Origin: Paludibacteraceae bacterium
GTDB taxonomy: Bacteria; Bacteroidota; Bacteroidia; Bacteroidales; Paludibacteraceae
DNA: 64,000 nucleotides
NCBI GenBank assembly: GCA_016285885.1
Contig: JAEERP010000001.1
Span: 620,001-684,000 of the forward strand
Direction: 5' to 3'
Part shown: in pieces, positions 53,414 through 61,858 of the stretch
Layout: each line of letters begins with the position of its first letter
How positions within the stretch are numbered: position 1 is the first letter of the stretch
The notes under the pieces: generated by a model
Databases searched by the model: none
What the model saw: only the letters and a program-made list of their open reading frames with translations
What the model was told of the DNA's origin: nothing
Program-made: the position numbers and the translations under genes

Positions 53414-56400
53414 TTAATGTCTGATCAGCGTGAAATTACCCTTCTGGACCAAACCTTGGTATGTGATAGTATACCAATAATCGGCAGAAGGCATACTATA
53501 GCCTTTCTCGTCCTTACCATCCCAGCCCATCTCATTCTCATAATGGTCATAACGACGGACAATCGCACCATAGCGGTTATAAATAGTCACCATCACATGA
53601 TCGTATTTCTCTGCGTTCTCGATGATCCATTGGTCGTTCACACCATCCCCGTCCGGCGAGAAATACGCTGCAGGGACCAAAGGGACATAGTCCATCACGG
53701 TCAGATGCAAATAGATTGTGCTGTCACAACCATCCTCACTCTGAAGAGTGTTTTTATAGACACCCGTTTTGGTCAATGTCGTTCCATAGAAATCATACGA
53801 TTTTCCGTACGGAATGGTGATGGTCGTATCGCTGGCATAGGTTGAATAGACATCCACATCCACAGAGCGCCTGATCTCTTTGTCAAAGACGGTCATAACG
53901 ACTTGATAGACTCCAGCGTTAAACTCAGAGGCATTCTCTATCTCAGTCTCCGGTCCGACGGACTGGAAGTGTTGCGGGCCTTCCCACCGATACTCCGCAT
54001 AGTCATACTGTGGATCTACCCTTAAATGGATGGTCTCGCCATTGCAATATGGATGGTCCGCAAGTATGTTGAGCGATGTGTCAGGAAAAATCACCGAGAG
54101 ATGGAGGGTCACAACGCTATCGCACCCCAAAACAGTAACGAACGTCTTCGTATAATCGCCCGATTCATCCAAAGGTTCGCCACCAAAATCGTATGTCTCG
54201 CCTTTAGGGATGGACACCTCCACCTCCTCATTATATCTTTCCCGAACAAAGGCATGAATGCTTGTCTCCACCAAGGTGTCCGCATACCTGCATATAAGTT
54301 TGTATTCGCCTTGGTTACGCCTAGTGGCATTAGGGATGGAGACCTCATTCTGAGTGGACGAGAAGCCATCAGGTCCGATCCATTCAACCGATGCACCGCC
54401 CAACTCCCCATCTGTCCGAATCGTCAGTTCATCGCCTTCACACACAGGCGAATTGGTCTGTAATTGAAACACCGGCAAGGTGCGAACTACCGTTAAGGTG
54501 ACAAAGCTGTCACAACCCATGACATTCGGCAACACCATTTCATATTTCCCCGCCTTATCGATTAATGTGCCAAAGAAATCCATATCTTCCCCGTACTCTA
54601 GCGAAATGGTCGTGTCATAGGCACTTCTTGGTGCGACTTGAATCGTAACGGACTTGGCAAAGGTTTCTCCATGCTGTTTTTTCGTCACAACATAGACGCC
54701 ACTATTCGCCTCTGTCGCATTGTCTATGCGGACAGAAGTTCCCGTCGCCACAAAGTGATTAGGTCCTGTCCAACTATACTCCGTATTCTCCTGTGGCTGG
54801 TCTACTCGGATAACGACAGAATCTCCATAACAGTAAAAAGATCCGGAAGAGAGGGAAAGAGATGAGTCCGCAATGACCGTCAACCGCAGCGTCGTCGTAC
54901 TATCACAACCTGACTGAGAGGTGGAGACAATCGAATATTCACCCGTTTCATTTAACGAACGGCCATCAAACTCATATTGATTTCCGAAGAGAATCGTATC
55001 GTACAATAGGACAGAAGACAATTCACCCACTTGCACGTCAATGAATGTATCGGAGACCACATCCGGGAGGTAGGTTATGGTCATCGTATATCGTCCACCA
55101 TCCTGGGCTGTCACATCAGGGATACGCAGCGTCTTTTCACGAGAGGTAAAGCCATTCGGCCCGCTCCACAAGATATCATCCACAGGCGATTCCTGCTCCA
55201 CGGAGAGGACTAACTCATCTCCCTCACAAATTGGCTCATTAGAGGAAAGGGTAACCTTCGGAAGATAATGTTCAAGATGGAGCTCAATCACGCTGTCACA
55301 CCCATCCACGCTCGTATGGTTTTTCTTATATACGCCCGATTCGTAAATATTTTCACCTTCAAAAGCATAGGCTATACCATATGCGATCGTATCATAGATC
55401 AGCGAGTTATATCGCTTGTTGACACGCACCTCCGTTTCGACATCCAATTCGTCATTGGAACGAGTGGTAATATTTAACCGATAAACGCCCGACTGCTCTA
55501 TGGTCGCATCAGGAATAGAAATAGAGGTTTCGTTGGAAGAGAATCCATTAGGACCCGTCCACAAGAACGTGACATCCTCAAGCGTCTTATCCATCGAGAG
55601 TTCAAGGGATTCCCCTTCACACAGCGGAGAGTTGCTGATAATATGCACCTCTGGGAATTCATAGCGTAGCTTCAAGGTGACCACACTATCACAACCATAT
55701 TGATCAGTGAACACGTTTTGGTATTCGCCCGCTTGATGCAGCATAGTTCCATTGAATTCGATAGAATCACCATGGAGCAAAACAACCTCTTGTGGAACCT
55801 TATGCTTCTTATGGACTTCTGCCTCAATCTGATAGGAGAAGGTATCCGAGAAAACGATCACATCCAATTGATAGATACCACTCGAAGAGGAATCAGCGTC
55901 ATCCACAGTCCACACATTCGACTGATTCTGGACTCTTTGCCCCGAAGGGAGAATCCAATCATACTGGACACCGGAGAATTGCTCGGCAGACAACACAAGA
56001 GAAGAGCCCTCACATATCGGCGCATTGGAAGTGAGGGTTATCGAAGGAGGAGAAACGACCAAATGAACATTTTTCACGCCACATGGAATCGAGGCATCCA
56101 CCTCCGTATGATCTCCAGTCTCCGTGTATACCTGCCCATCGTACTGGTAAGTATCCCCATATTCCAGCATGATGGTAGTATCTACCGTAACATTAGGGTA
56201 AACGACCACCTCCGTCTCCACCACTGCAGAAGAGACTCCATTGGAGACTATTTGGAGGGAGTAGGTCCCCGCATTCGCAATCGTCGCGTTAGGGATAACA
56301 GGGGCCTTCTCTGTAGAGCTAAATCCATCCGGTCCAATCCATGAATAGGTCGCGTTTTCGGGAGCGTTTAATAGTTTCAGACGAATGACATCGCCCTCAC

Positions 56401-57205
56401 AATAGGGACCCGTATTGGATATATCGACAATGGGTTTACAACTCACGACAGCCGACCCTCCCAATCTCTTGACATCAATATTTCCCTGTAAATTACCGAA
56501 ATTGGTGATCATAAAAAGATACCAGCCCCCCTTTTGCGCATTTTCGATATGGCAAATCTCCGTATATTGGTGTGAGAACGAACAATCCTGCAGATTCATA
56601 TAGGGATATTGGTCAAAATTGCCTCTATAACAGGGATTATTTATCTGTGTAAGCATATTATCACGCTCCACATATGCACTGCTCCGATCTGCCAAAATGG
56701 GACACTTGTCAATATCTTCATCTGTCAACACTCTATACTGGGGTATGAAATTGAGCGCAGTGACAGGGTCTTCACATATGTTTTGGAGAACATCGCTTTT
56801 TTTATCCCCCCAAAAGGGTCCCCAACATGCAAAGTCTATATCACTATATGCTGTGTGATTTAATTCCAACACCAAACTTCCGCTCTCCTCAACCTGCATC
56901 AACAACCACTTCGGAGTACTAAAACAGCCAGACGCCAAACAACTAGATATGTTTATGGCAACATCGTATGAATTGAACTCTTTTCTAAACGCCGCAGATG
57001 TCACAGAATCCAATTTCTCACCGTATTGATCCGCAAAGAAACAGAACATGTCGGTGTTCGTTGATGCTGGATACTTAATTCCTAAATCATTCTCATCTGT
57101 ACAAAAAACAACCACATCATCCCAATCCCCCAATGGACATTCTGATTGAGAAAAGGATACGCACAAATGAACCCAGAAAACCAATGCACAAATCACTCTT
57201 TTCAT
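53414..57205 (-). CDS. T9SS type B surface protein with seven two-module repeats
   Basis: A 1263-aa cargo with signal peptide (ending VSFSQ). The first about 265 residues form a cysteine-containing domain (MQVEESGSLVLELNH, DIDFACWGPFWG, GGWYLFMITNFG) typical of gliding-associated proteins. Then two modules alternate seven times: an Ig-like unit (V-C-E-G-D-E-L...W-x-GP-x-GFSS) and a short unit (YGxxYxFxGxxLxxTGxY...GCDSxxTLxLxV). The end is a type B sorting domain (YFSPDGDGVNDQWIIENAE...YNRYGAIV...WDGKDEKGYSMPSADYWY). No PorP/SprF gene is adjacent, so it may use one of the copies at 26-36 kb. Confidence 0.87.
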   Translation of the reverse strand: MKRVICALVFWVHLCVSFSQSECPLGDWDDVVVFCTDENDLGIKYPASTNTDMFCFFADQYGEKLDSVTSAAFRKEFNSYDVAINISSCLASGCFSTPKWLLMQVEESGSLVLELNHTAYSDIDFACWGPFWGDKKSDVLQNICEDPVTALNFIPQYRVLTDEDIDKCPILADRSSAYVERDNMLTQINNPCYRGNFDQYPYMNLQDCSFSHQYTEICHIENAQKGGWYLFMITNFGNLQGNIDVKRLGGSAVVSCKPIVDISNTGPYCEGDVIRLKLLNAPENATYSWIGPDGFSSTEKAPVIPNATIANAGTYSLQIVSNGVSSAVVETEVVVYPNVTVDTTIMLEYGDTYQYDGQVYTETGDHTEVDASIPCGVKNVHLVVSPPSITLTSNAPICEGSSLVLSAEQFSGVQYDWILPSGQRVQNQSNVWTVDDADSSSSGIYQLDVIVFSDTFSYQIEAEVHKKHKVPQEVVLLHGDSIEFNGTMLHQAGEYQNVFTDQYGCDSVVTLKLRYEFPEVHIISNSPLCEGESLELSMDKTLEDVTFLWTGPNGFSSNETSISIPDATIEQSGVYRLNITTRSNDELDVETEVRVNKRYNSLIYDTIAYGIAYAFEGENIYESGVYKKNHTSVDGCDSVIELHLEHYLPKVTLSSNEPICEGDELVLSVEQESPVDDILWSGPNGFTSREKTLRIPDVTAQDGGRYTMTITYLPDVVSDTFIDVQVGELSSVLLYDTILFGNQYEFDGRSLNETGEYSIVSTSQSGCDSTTTLRLTVIADSSLSLSSGSFYCYGDSVVIRVDQPQENTEYSWTGPNHFVATGTSVRIDNATEANSGVYVVTKKQHGETFAKSVTIQVAPRSAYDTTISLEYGEDMDFFGTLIDKAGKYEMVLPNVMGCDSFVTLTVVRTLPVFQLQTNSPVCEGDELTIRTDGELGGASVEWIGPDGFSSTQNEVSIPNATRRNQGEYKLICRYADTLVETSIHAFVRERYNEEVEVSIPKGETYDFGGEPLDESGDYTKTFVTVLGCDSVVTLHLSVIFPDTSLNILADHPYCNGETIHLRVDPQYDYAEYRWEGPQHFQSVGPETEIENASEFNAGVYQVVMTVFDKEIRRSVDVDVYSTYASDTTITIPYGKSYDFYGTTLTKTGVYKNTLQSEDGCDSTIYLHLTVMDYVPLVPAAYFSPDGDGVNDQWIIENAEKYDHVMVTIYNRYGAIVRRYDHYENEMGWDGKDEKGYSMPSADYWYTITYQGLVQKGNFTLIRH

Positions 57206-57328
57206 AATAAAACATAAAGTGTTGTTTTATAATTGTATTGTCTATATTTGCGAAATTACAAAATATTTCGAATTTGCAATAATAATATTACGTATAACAT
57301 AACATTCTATATATATATCAATAAAAAA

Positions 57329-57357
57329 AGTCCACCAGTCGTTGTGACCAGTGGACT
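57329..57357 (-). terminator. Terminator of the oadGAB operon
   Basis: On the minus strand AGTCCACTGGTC pairs with GACTGGTGGACT using two G-U pairs, then T7. The rest of 57206-57390 is AT-rich with nothing I can name. Confidence 0.85.
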
Positions 57358-57390
57358 TTTTTAGTTTATTAATATATTTCTAATCAATTA

Positions 57391-58788
57391 TCATCCCAAG
57401 AACTTTATCAGGATACCGGCAGCCACAGCGGAACCGATCACACCTGCCACATTGGATGACATGCAATAGTTCAACACGTGATTACGTGTATCATACTTCA
57501 ATGCGATGTCGTTAGCCACACGAGAGGCCATAGGGACAGCGCTCAAGCCTGTCGCACCAACCAATGGATTGATCTTCTTCTTGGAGAAACGGTTCATGAT
57601 CTTCACCAACATGATACCACCGAAGATGGAGAATCCGAAGGCACAGAAACCACCGGCAACGATACCGATTGTCTTCAGATTCAAGAAGGCGTCAACCGTC
57701 ATGGTCGCTCCCACAGACAAGCCGAGGAAGATGGTAGCCGCATTCATGATACCGTTGGAAGCCGCATTGAACAAACGAGAAGTATTGTTACCAATCTCCT
57801 TGATCAAGTTACCGAACATCAACATACCCACCAACGATACCGCATCAGGGACAATGATCGCCACAATCGTGGTAACCGTAATTGGGAAGAGGATCTTCAA
57901 CACACGCATGTTCTTGAACTCCTGTTTGTTAGGATACAACTTGTCTTGCTCCTTCATGTTGATCTTCAAATCTTTCTCGGAGCAGGTCAATTTCACTACC
58001 AACGGAATGATCACAGGCACCAAGGCCATGTATGAATATGCCGCGATGGCGATTGGACCCAACATGTGAGGAGCCAATTTCAAGGTCGTGAAGATGGCGG
58101 TCGGACCATCCGCGCCACCGATGATGGCCAAAGATCCAGCCTCTTTCATTGTGAAGAATTGGCTTCCCACCAACAACACAGCGAAGATACCGAATTGCGC
58201 ACCCGCGCCGAAGATAGCCAGCTTCAGGTTACGCAACATCGGACCGAAGTCTGTCAACGCACCCACACCCATGAAGATGATCGGAGGCAAAAGACCTGAC
58301 TTGATCAATGCGTAATAGATGTAGTTCATGATACCGAACTCATGAGCGATGTCATGCAAAGGCATTTGCCAGATATCATACACCTCAATATGGTTCGACA
58401 AATTAGCGTCCTGAAGTATCGCATTGCCTTCCAAGGCTGGATTGTACCACAGTTTTCCAAGTTGGACGAAACCTTCCTTAGCCTCCTCAGTACCCTCCGC
58501 GAAAGAGAGAACCTGGAACCCACTATCCAATCCATTGTTCAGGAATTCATTCGAGATGCGGAAAATCTCACCCACACCATTCACAGCCAGCACACCCATG
58601 CCACCTCCAGGGAAGTTGGCGATCAGCACACCGAAAGCGATTGGAACAAGCAACAACGGTTCATACTCCTTCTTGATACCCAAATAGAGCAGGAAGAAGG
58701 CCAAAAGAATCATTATGAGGTATGAGGGATTGTCAACAAAGTTGCCAATCGCCGTCATGCCATATATTTTTTCTAATATTTCTCCCAT
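57391..58788 (-). CDS. oadB: Sodium-pumping decarboxylase subunit beta
   Basis: A 465-aa membrane protein with about ten spans. Family motifs are GIKKEYEPLLLVPIAFG, FMGVGALTDFGPML, IGGADGPTAIF and SNVAGVIGSAVAAG, with the conserved aspartate of GGADGP involved in sodium transport. It accepts the carboxyl group from biotin, releases CO2 and exports sodium ions. It is 8 bp after oadA. The length is at the longer end for OadB because of an N-terminal segment (residues 1-60) and the loop of residues 90-150. Confidence 0.95.
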   Translation of the reverse strand: MGEILEKIYGMTAIGNFVDNPSYLIMILLAFFLLYLGIKKEYEPLLLVPIAFGVLIANFPGGGMGVLAVNGVGEIFRISNEFLNNGLDSGFQVLSFAEGTEEAKEGFVQLGKLWYNPALEGNAILQDANLSNHIEVYDIWQMPLHDIAHEFGIMNYIYYALIKSGLLPPIIFMGVGALTDFGPMLRNLKLAIFGAGAQFGIFAVLLVGSQFFTMKEAGSLAIIGGADGPTAIFTTLKLAPHMLGPIAIAAYSYMALVPVIIPLVVKLTCSEKDLKINMKEQDKLYPNKQEFKNMRVLKILFPITVTTIVAIIVPDAVSLVGMLMFGNLIKEIGNNTSRLFNAASNGIMNAATIFLGLSVGATMTVDAFLNLKTIGIVAGGFCAFGFSIFGGIMLVKIMNRFSKKKINPLVGATGLSAVPMASRVANDIALKYDTRNHVLNYCMSSNVAGVIGSAVAAGILIKFLG

Positions 58789-58796
58789 GATTCCTG

Positions 58797-60635
58797 TTAT
58801 TTAATTCTCATCAAAACATCATCTTCTGATACAGAAGAACCACTCGTCAAGCAAATCTGCGAGATGACTCCGTCACACTCCGCAGCGATAGCGTTGAATG
58901 TCTTCATCGCCTCTACGTAGCAAACCACTTGGCCCTTCTTCACGGCGTCACCCACCTTAACCGGTGTGTCGCCCGAGTTCTTCACCAAGTAGAACTTACC
59001 CTCCAATGGAGAGGTCAATTCAGTTCCTTCACCAGGAGCTGCAGCCACTGCCGCACCCGTCGCTGCCGCAGGAGCAGCAGAACCATCATTCGCACCGATC
59101 GTGACGTTGTACTTAACACCATTCACCTCGACAGTTACGGTTTGAGGCAACTCAACACCGCCCTTGCAAGCGGCTCTCTTCGCCTTACGCTCCTCAAGGT
59201 CAGCCAAGAAGTCTGCCTTAGCCTTACCAGACTTGTAAGCCCTGTACTGTTGTGGGTGCATAGCCAACTCGAACAACTCCTCGTCGTCCTGACCGAAGTC
59301 CCAACCCTCTTTCTTCATCTCCTCGCGGAAGGTGTCCAAAGCGTCAGGATAGTTGCTTTGAGGATCCTCTGTATGGAACTCGCGGCCTTGCTCCTTCGCC
59401 TTAGCCACCAACTCAGGTGACAATGGACCAGGCAAGTTACCGGACTTACCCAACATCATATCCCAAATATCGTCGGCGATCATAGACCAACGCTCTTTGC
59501 CCTTCTCCATTTGCATAACGTTCATCAACGCCATGTTCTTCACATATTGGGAGAACGGAGTCACCAAGCAAGGGTAACCCATCATAGGCCATACATATTT
59601 CACCTCGTCGAACAACTTGATCAACAGTTCGTCTTGACTCATCTTAGGCTTTCCGTTCTTCTCCTTCCATTTGTTGATGGACTCGAGGTTAGTCTCCAAG
59701 TCAGTCATCAAGGAACCCATCATACCGCCAGGCAATCCAGGACCGATCAACAAGGAGTTCATCATACGGTTACGAGGAGGAATATAGTAGCCCAAGAAAT
59801 CATCCATCATCTCTTTGATCAAGGTACGAGCCTCCATGTAAGCCTCCATGTTGATCTCCTTCACCTTGAAGCCAGCGTCCTTCAACATAGCCTGTACTGC
59901 GATCACGTCAGCGTGACCAGTACCCCAAGAGAGAGGCTCCATACCAACGTCCACATAGTCACAACCTGCCTTGCAGACCTCCAAGATGGATGCCATGTTG
60001 AAGCCAGGACCAGCGTGGCTATGGTATTGGATGGTAATATCCTTGATCGCTTTTATGTTTTTGGTCAACTCACCCAAGAAAGCAGGACGGCCAATACCAG
60101 CCATATCCTTCAAACAGATCTCGTCACATCCAGCATCAATCAACTCCTTGGCCATTTTCGTGTAATACTCCACGGTATGGATCGGAGAATAAGTGATGCA
60201 AAGGCAACATTGAGAGATCATGCCACCATCGTGTGCATATTTGATAGAAGGGATAATGTTACGGGTATCGTTCAAACCACAGAACGTACGGGTGATATCA
60301 GTACCTTGTTTCTTCTTAACCACGTAGAAGAGTTTGCGGACATCTGCAGGAACCGGGCTCATACGAAGACCATTCAAGGCGCGGTCCAGCATGTGGGTTT
60401 GAATGCCAGCCTCATGGAAAGGCTTCGTCCACTGACGAACTGCATTGTTCGGATTTTCTCCATAAAGGAGGTTCACCTGCTCAAATCCACCACCATTTGT
60501 TTCTACTCTGTCGAAGCAGCCCATCTTCACGATTACGGGCGCAACTTTCATCAATTGGTCGACGCGCGGCACATATTTGCCTGCGGCTTGCCACATGTCT
60601 CTGAATACGAGACTGAATTTAACTTCTTTAGCCAT
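58797..60635 (-). CDS. oadA: Oxaloacetate decarboxylase alpha subunit
   Basis: A 612-aa cytoplasmic subunit: HMGL-like carboxyltransferase barrel (about 5-300, with FRDMWQ, CLKDMAG, YHSHAGPG), PYC/OADA conserved domain (310-475), an Ala/Pro linker and a biotinyl domain whose Lys578 lies in EAMKT. It moves CO2 from oxaloacetate to biotin, for the beta subunit to decarboxylate. The barrel type excludes methylmalonyl-CoA decarboxylase, whose alpha subunit is a crotonase-type transferase. Thr instead of Met after the biotin lysine is a mild deviation. It lies between oadG and oadB. Confidence 0.95.
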   Translation of the reverse strand: MAKEVKFSLVFRDMWQAAGKYVPRVDQLMKVAPVIVKMGCFDRVETNGGGFEQVNLLYGENPNNAVRQWTKPFHEAGIQTHMLDRALNGLRMSPVPADVRKLFYVVKKKQGTDITRTFCGLNDTRNIIPSIKYAHDGGMISQCCLCITYSPIHTVEYYTKMAKELIDAGCDEICLKDMAGIGRPAFLGELTKNIKAIKDITIQYHSHAGPGFNMASILEVCKAGCDYVDVGMEPLSWGTGHADVIAVQAMLKDAGFKVKEINMEAYMEARTLIKEMMDDFLGYYIPPRNRMMNSLLIGPGLPGGMMGSLMTDLETNLESINKWKEKNGKPKMSQDELLIKLFDEVKYVWPMMGYPCLVTPFSQYVKNMALMNVMQMEKGKERWSMIADDIWDMMLGKSGNLPGPLSPELVAKAKEQGREFHTEDPQSNYPDALDTFREEMKKEGWDFGQDDEELFELAMHPQQYRAYKSGKAKADFLADLEERKAKRAACKGGVELPQTVTVEVNGVKYNVTIGANDGSAAPAAATGAAVAAAPGEGTELTSPLEGKFYLVKNSGDTPVKVGDAVKKGQVVCYVEAMKTFNAIAAECDGVISQICLTSGSSVSEDDVLMRIK

Positions 60636-60656
60636 TTTTATTAGATTGTTTTTCTC

Positions 60657-60917
60657 TTAAATTCTTTCGATTTTGTCAGCCTTTGATTTCCCATTCGTAA
60701 TCTTACTGATCGCCATGCTGATGGCTTGTGCCACGTTGGCATCCACTGGATTAGGTGCTGCTGAAAAAGCATTCGATTTAGGCGCCTCTTCTTCCGGCGC
60801 ATACTTGTTAATCAACTTGATTAACACGTTTCCTAAGAAAATAATGAGTAATAAAACGGAGAATACCGTCGCCAACCCAATGCCCATTAATTGCAGGGCC
60901 ATGAAAAAATTATTCAT
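60657..60917 (-). CDS. oadG: Oxaloacetate decarboxylase gamma subunit
   Basis: The product is 86 aa from MNNFFMALQLMG; an upstream in-frame ATG at 60944 adds 9 residues. It has one N-terminal membrane span (MGIGLATVFSVLLLIIFLGNVLI), then an acidic/proline linker (EEEAPKSN) and a short C-terminal helix. The gamma subunit holds alpha and beta together at the membrane. It is the first gene of the oadG-oadA-oadB operon; oadA begins 21 bp later. Confidence 0.88.
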   Translation of the reverse strand: MNNFFMALQLMGIGLATVFSVLLLIIFLGNVLIKLINKYAPEEEAPKSNAFSAAPNPVDANVAQAISMAISKITNGKSKADKIERI

Positions 60918-60955
60918 CGTATCCTTACCATTTAAAATTAGCAATAAATATCCCC

Positions 60956-60963
60956 CAAAGATA
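60956..60963 (-). promoter_or_regulatory. Putative -7 box of the oadGAB operon
   Basis: TATCTTTG on the minus strand, 39 bp before the oadG ATG; no clear -33 element is seen. Confidence 0.5.
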
Positions 60964-61111
60964 TGTATTTTTTTTGAGACCCGTGATATATGCGCAAAAA
61001 GTTTAAAAATTTATGTGCATATTGATATTATTTACCGTTTCCAAGACATTCCTTACAGTTTGTTATTTTTCCCCTGAAACTTGTCACACTTCCCTACCCG
61101 TTCAATAAAAA

Positions 61112-61151
61112 GCGTGGCTCAAATCCGTCAAAAGACTTCATTGAGCCACGC
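61112..61151 (-). terminator. Terminator after the coiled-coil lipoprotein gene
   Basis: An 11-bp perfect stem (GCGTGGCTCAA with its complement) and T5 on the minus strand. Confidence 0.8.
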
Positions 61152-61209
61152 CTAATGTAGAGTTCCGGTCAATTATCCATATCGGACAATCTTCCCGAAG
61201 ATTTGTTCA

Positions 61210-61842
61210 TCACAACTGCTTGCAGACGAACTTCTTCGGACTATCCACCACACCGAAGATCCGGTCGGAAGTGAACGGAACCGACACCAAAGACTCGTAC
61301 AAACTGTGGTCCGCCGCATTCCAGTAGCGGAAAGTCACATTCGTCGTCTCCGCACCCGTTCCGATGACGGTCAGAAGGAATTTGCCGTCGATGGCTTTTT
61401 TGACACACCTGCACTCGCTTCCGACAAACGCCGCCATGAGGTCATCGCTAGAGGCCTTCGTTTTCAGTTCGGCAGGGAGTTCGAAGACCACCGTCATGGT
61501 GTAAGCGTAGTCGCCAGCAATGGAAACAGACTTCCAACCCGGGTTCTCATACGTGTTACCCGTAGGGACAATCACCACGGAGGTGTCCTGTACATCCTCC
61601 CACGGATCCTCAGTTTCTCCCCCTTGGAGCTTCTTGAGCAACTCGTCCAACTTCTTGTTGGTCTCATCCAATTGCTTGTTCGTATTGTTCAAGCTATTCT
61701 TCTCTTCCTCCAATTGCTTGATAAGCGCATTCTTTTCCCTCAACTGCTCTTCAAGCGCCTCGACCTCATCGTCGTCTTTGCAACTCTGGAAAGATCCGGA
61801 CAAGAGGAAGATGGATAATGCAATATAAAACCAATTCTTCAT
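61210..61842 (-). CDS. Coiled-coil lipoprotein with a domain shared with the upstream T9SS protein
   Basis: The product is 210 aa from MKNWFYIAL, which gives a clean lipoprotein signal (SFQSC, Cys21); an earlier ATG adds five residues. Residues about 25-77 form a coiled coil (EEQLREKNALIKQLEEE). The C-terminal part, from about 105, is a beta domain (YTMTVVFELP, DDLMAAFVGSECRCV, FRYWNAADHSLYES) that matches a segment of the T9SS protein encoded 16 bp upstream (FSMAVFAQI, KDMLAAFYNGECVGV, VYRAWDASKGIMTEA). The coiled coil may lift or trimerise the domain on the outer membrane. I do not recognise the family. Confidence 0.7.
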   Translation of the reverse strand: MKNWFYIALSIFLLSGSFQSCKDDDEVEALEEQLREKNALIKQLEEEKNSLNNTNKQLDETNKKLDELLKKLQGGETEDPWEDVQDTSVVIVPTGNTYENPGWKSVSIAGDYAYTMTVVFELPAELKTKASSDDLMAAFVGSECRCVKKAIDGKFLLTVIGTGAETTNVTFRYWNAADHSLYESLVSVPFTSDRIFGVVDSPKKFVCKQL

Positions 61843-61858
61843 AATATACTCTCCCATA

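Noticed and set aside
58797-60635. Methylmalonyl-CoA decarboxylase alpha subunit
   Set aside because: The alpha subunit has an HMGL/PYC-type carboxyltransferase and fused biotinyl domain, which indicates oxaloacetate decarboxylase; MmdA is a different fold.
59511-60644. 377-codon open frame antisense to oadA
   Set aside because: It is fully opposite a well-conserved oadA reading frame and is His/Arg/Leu-rich as expected for the complement of coding DNA.
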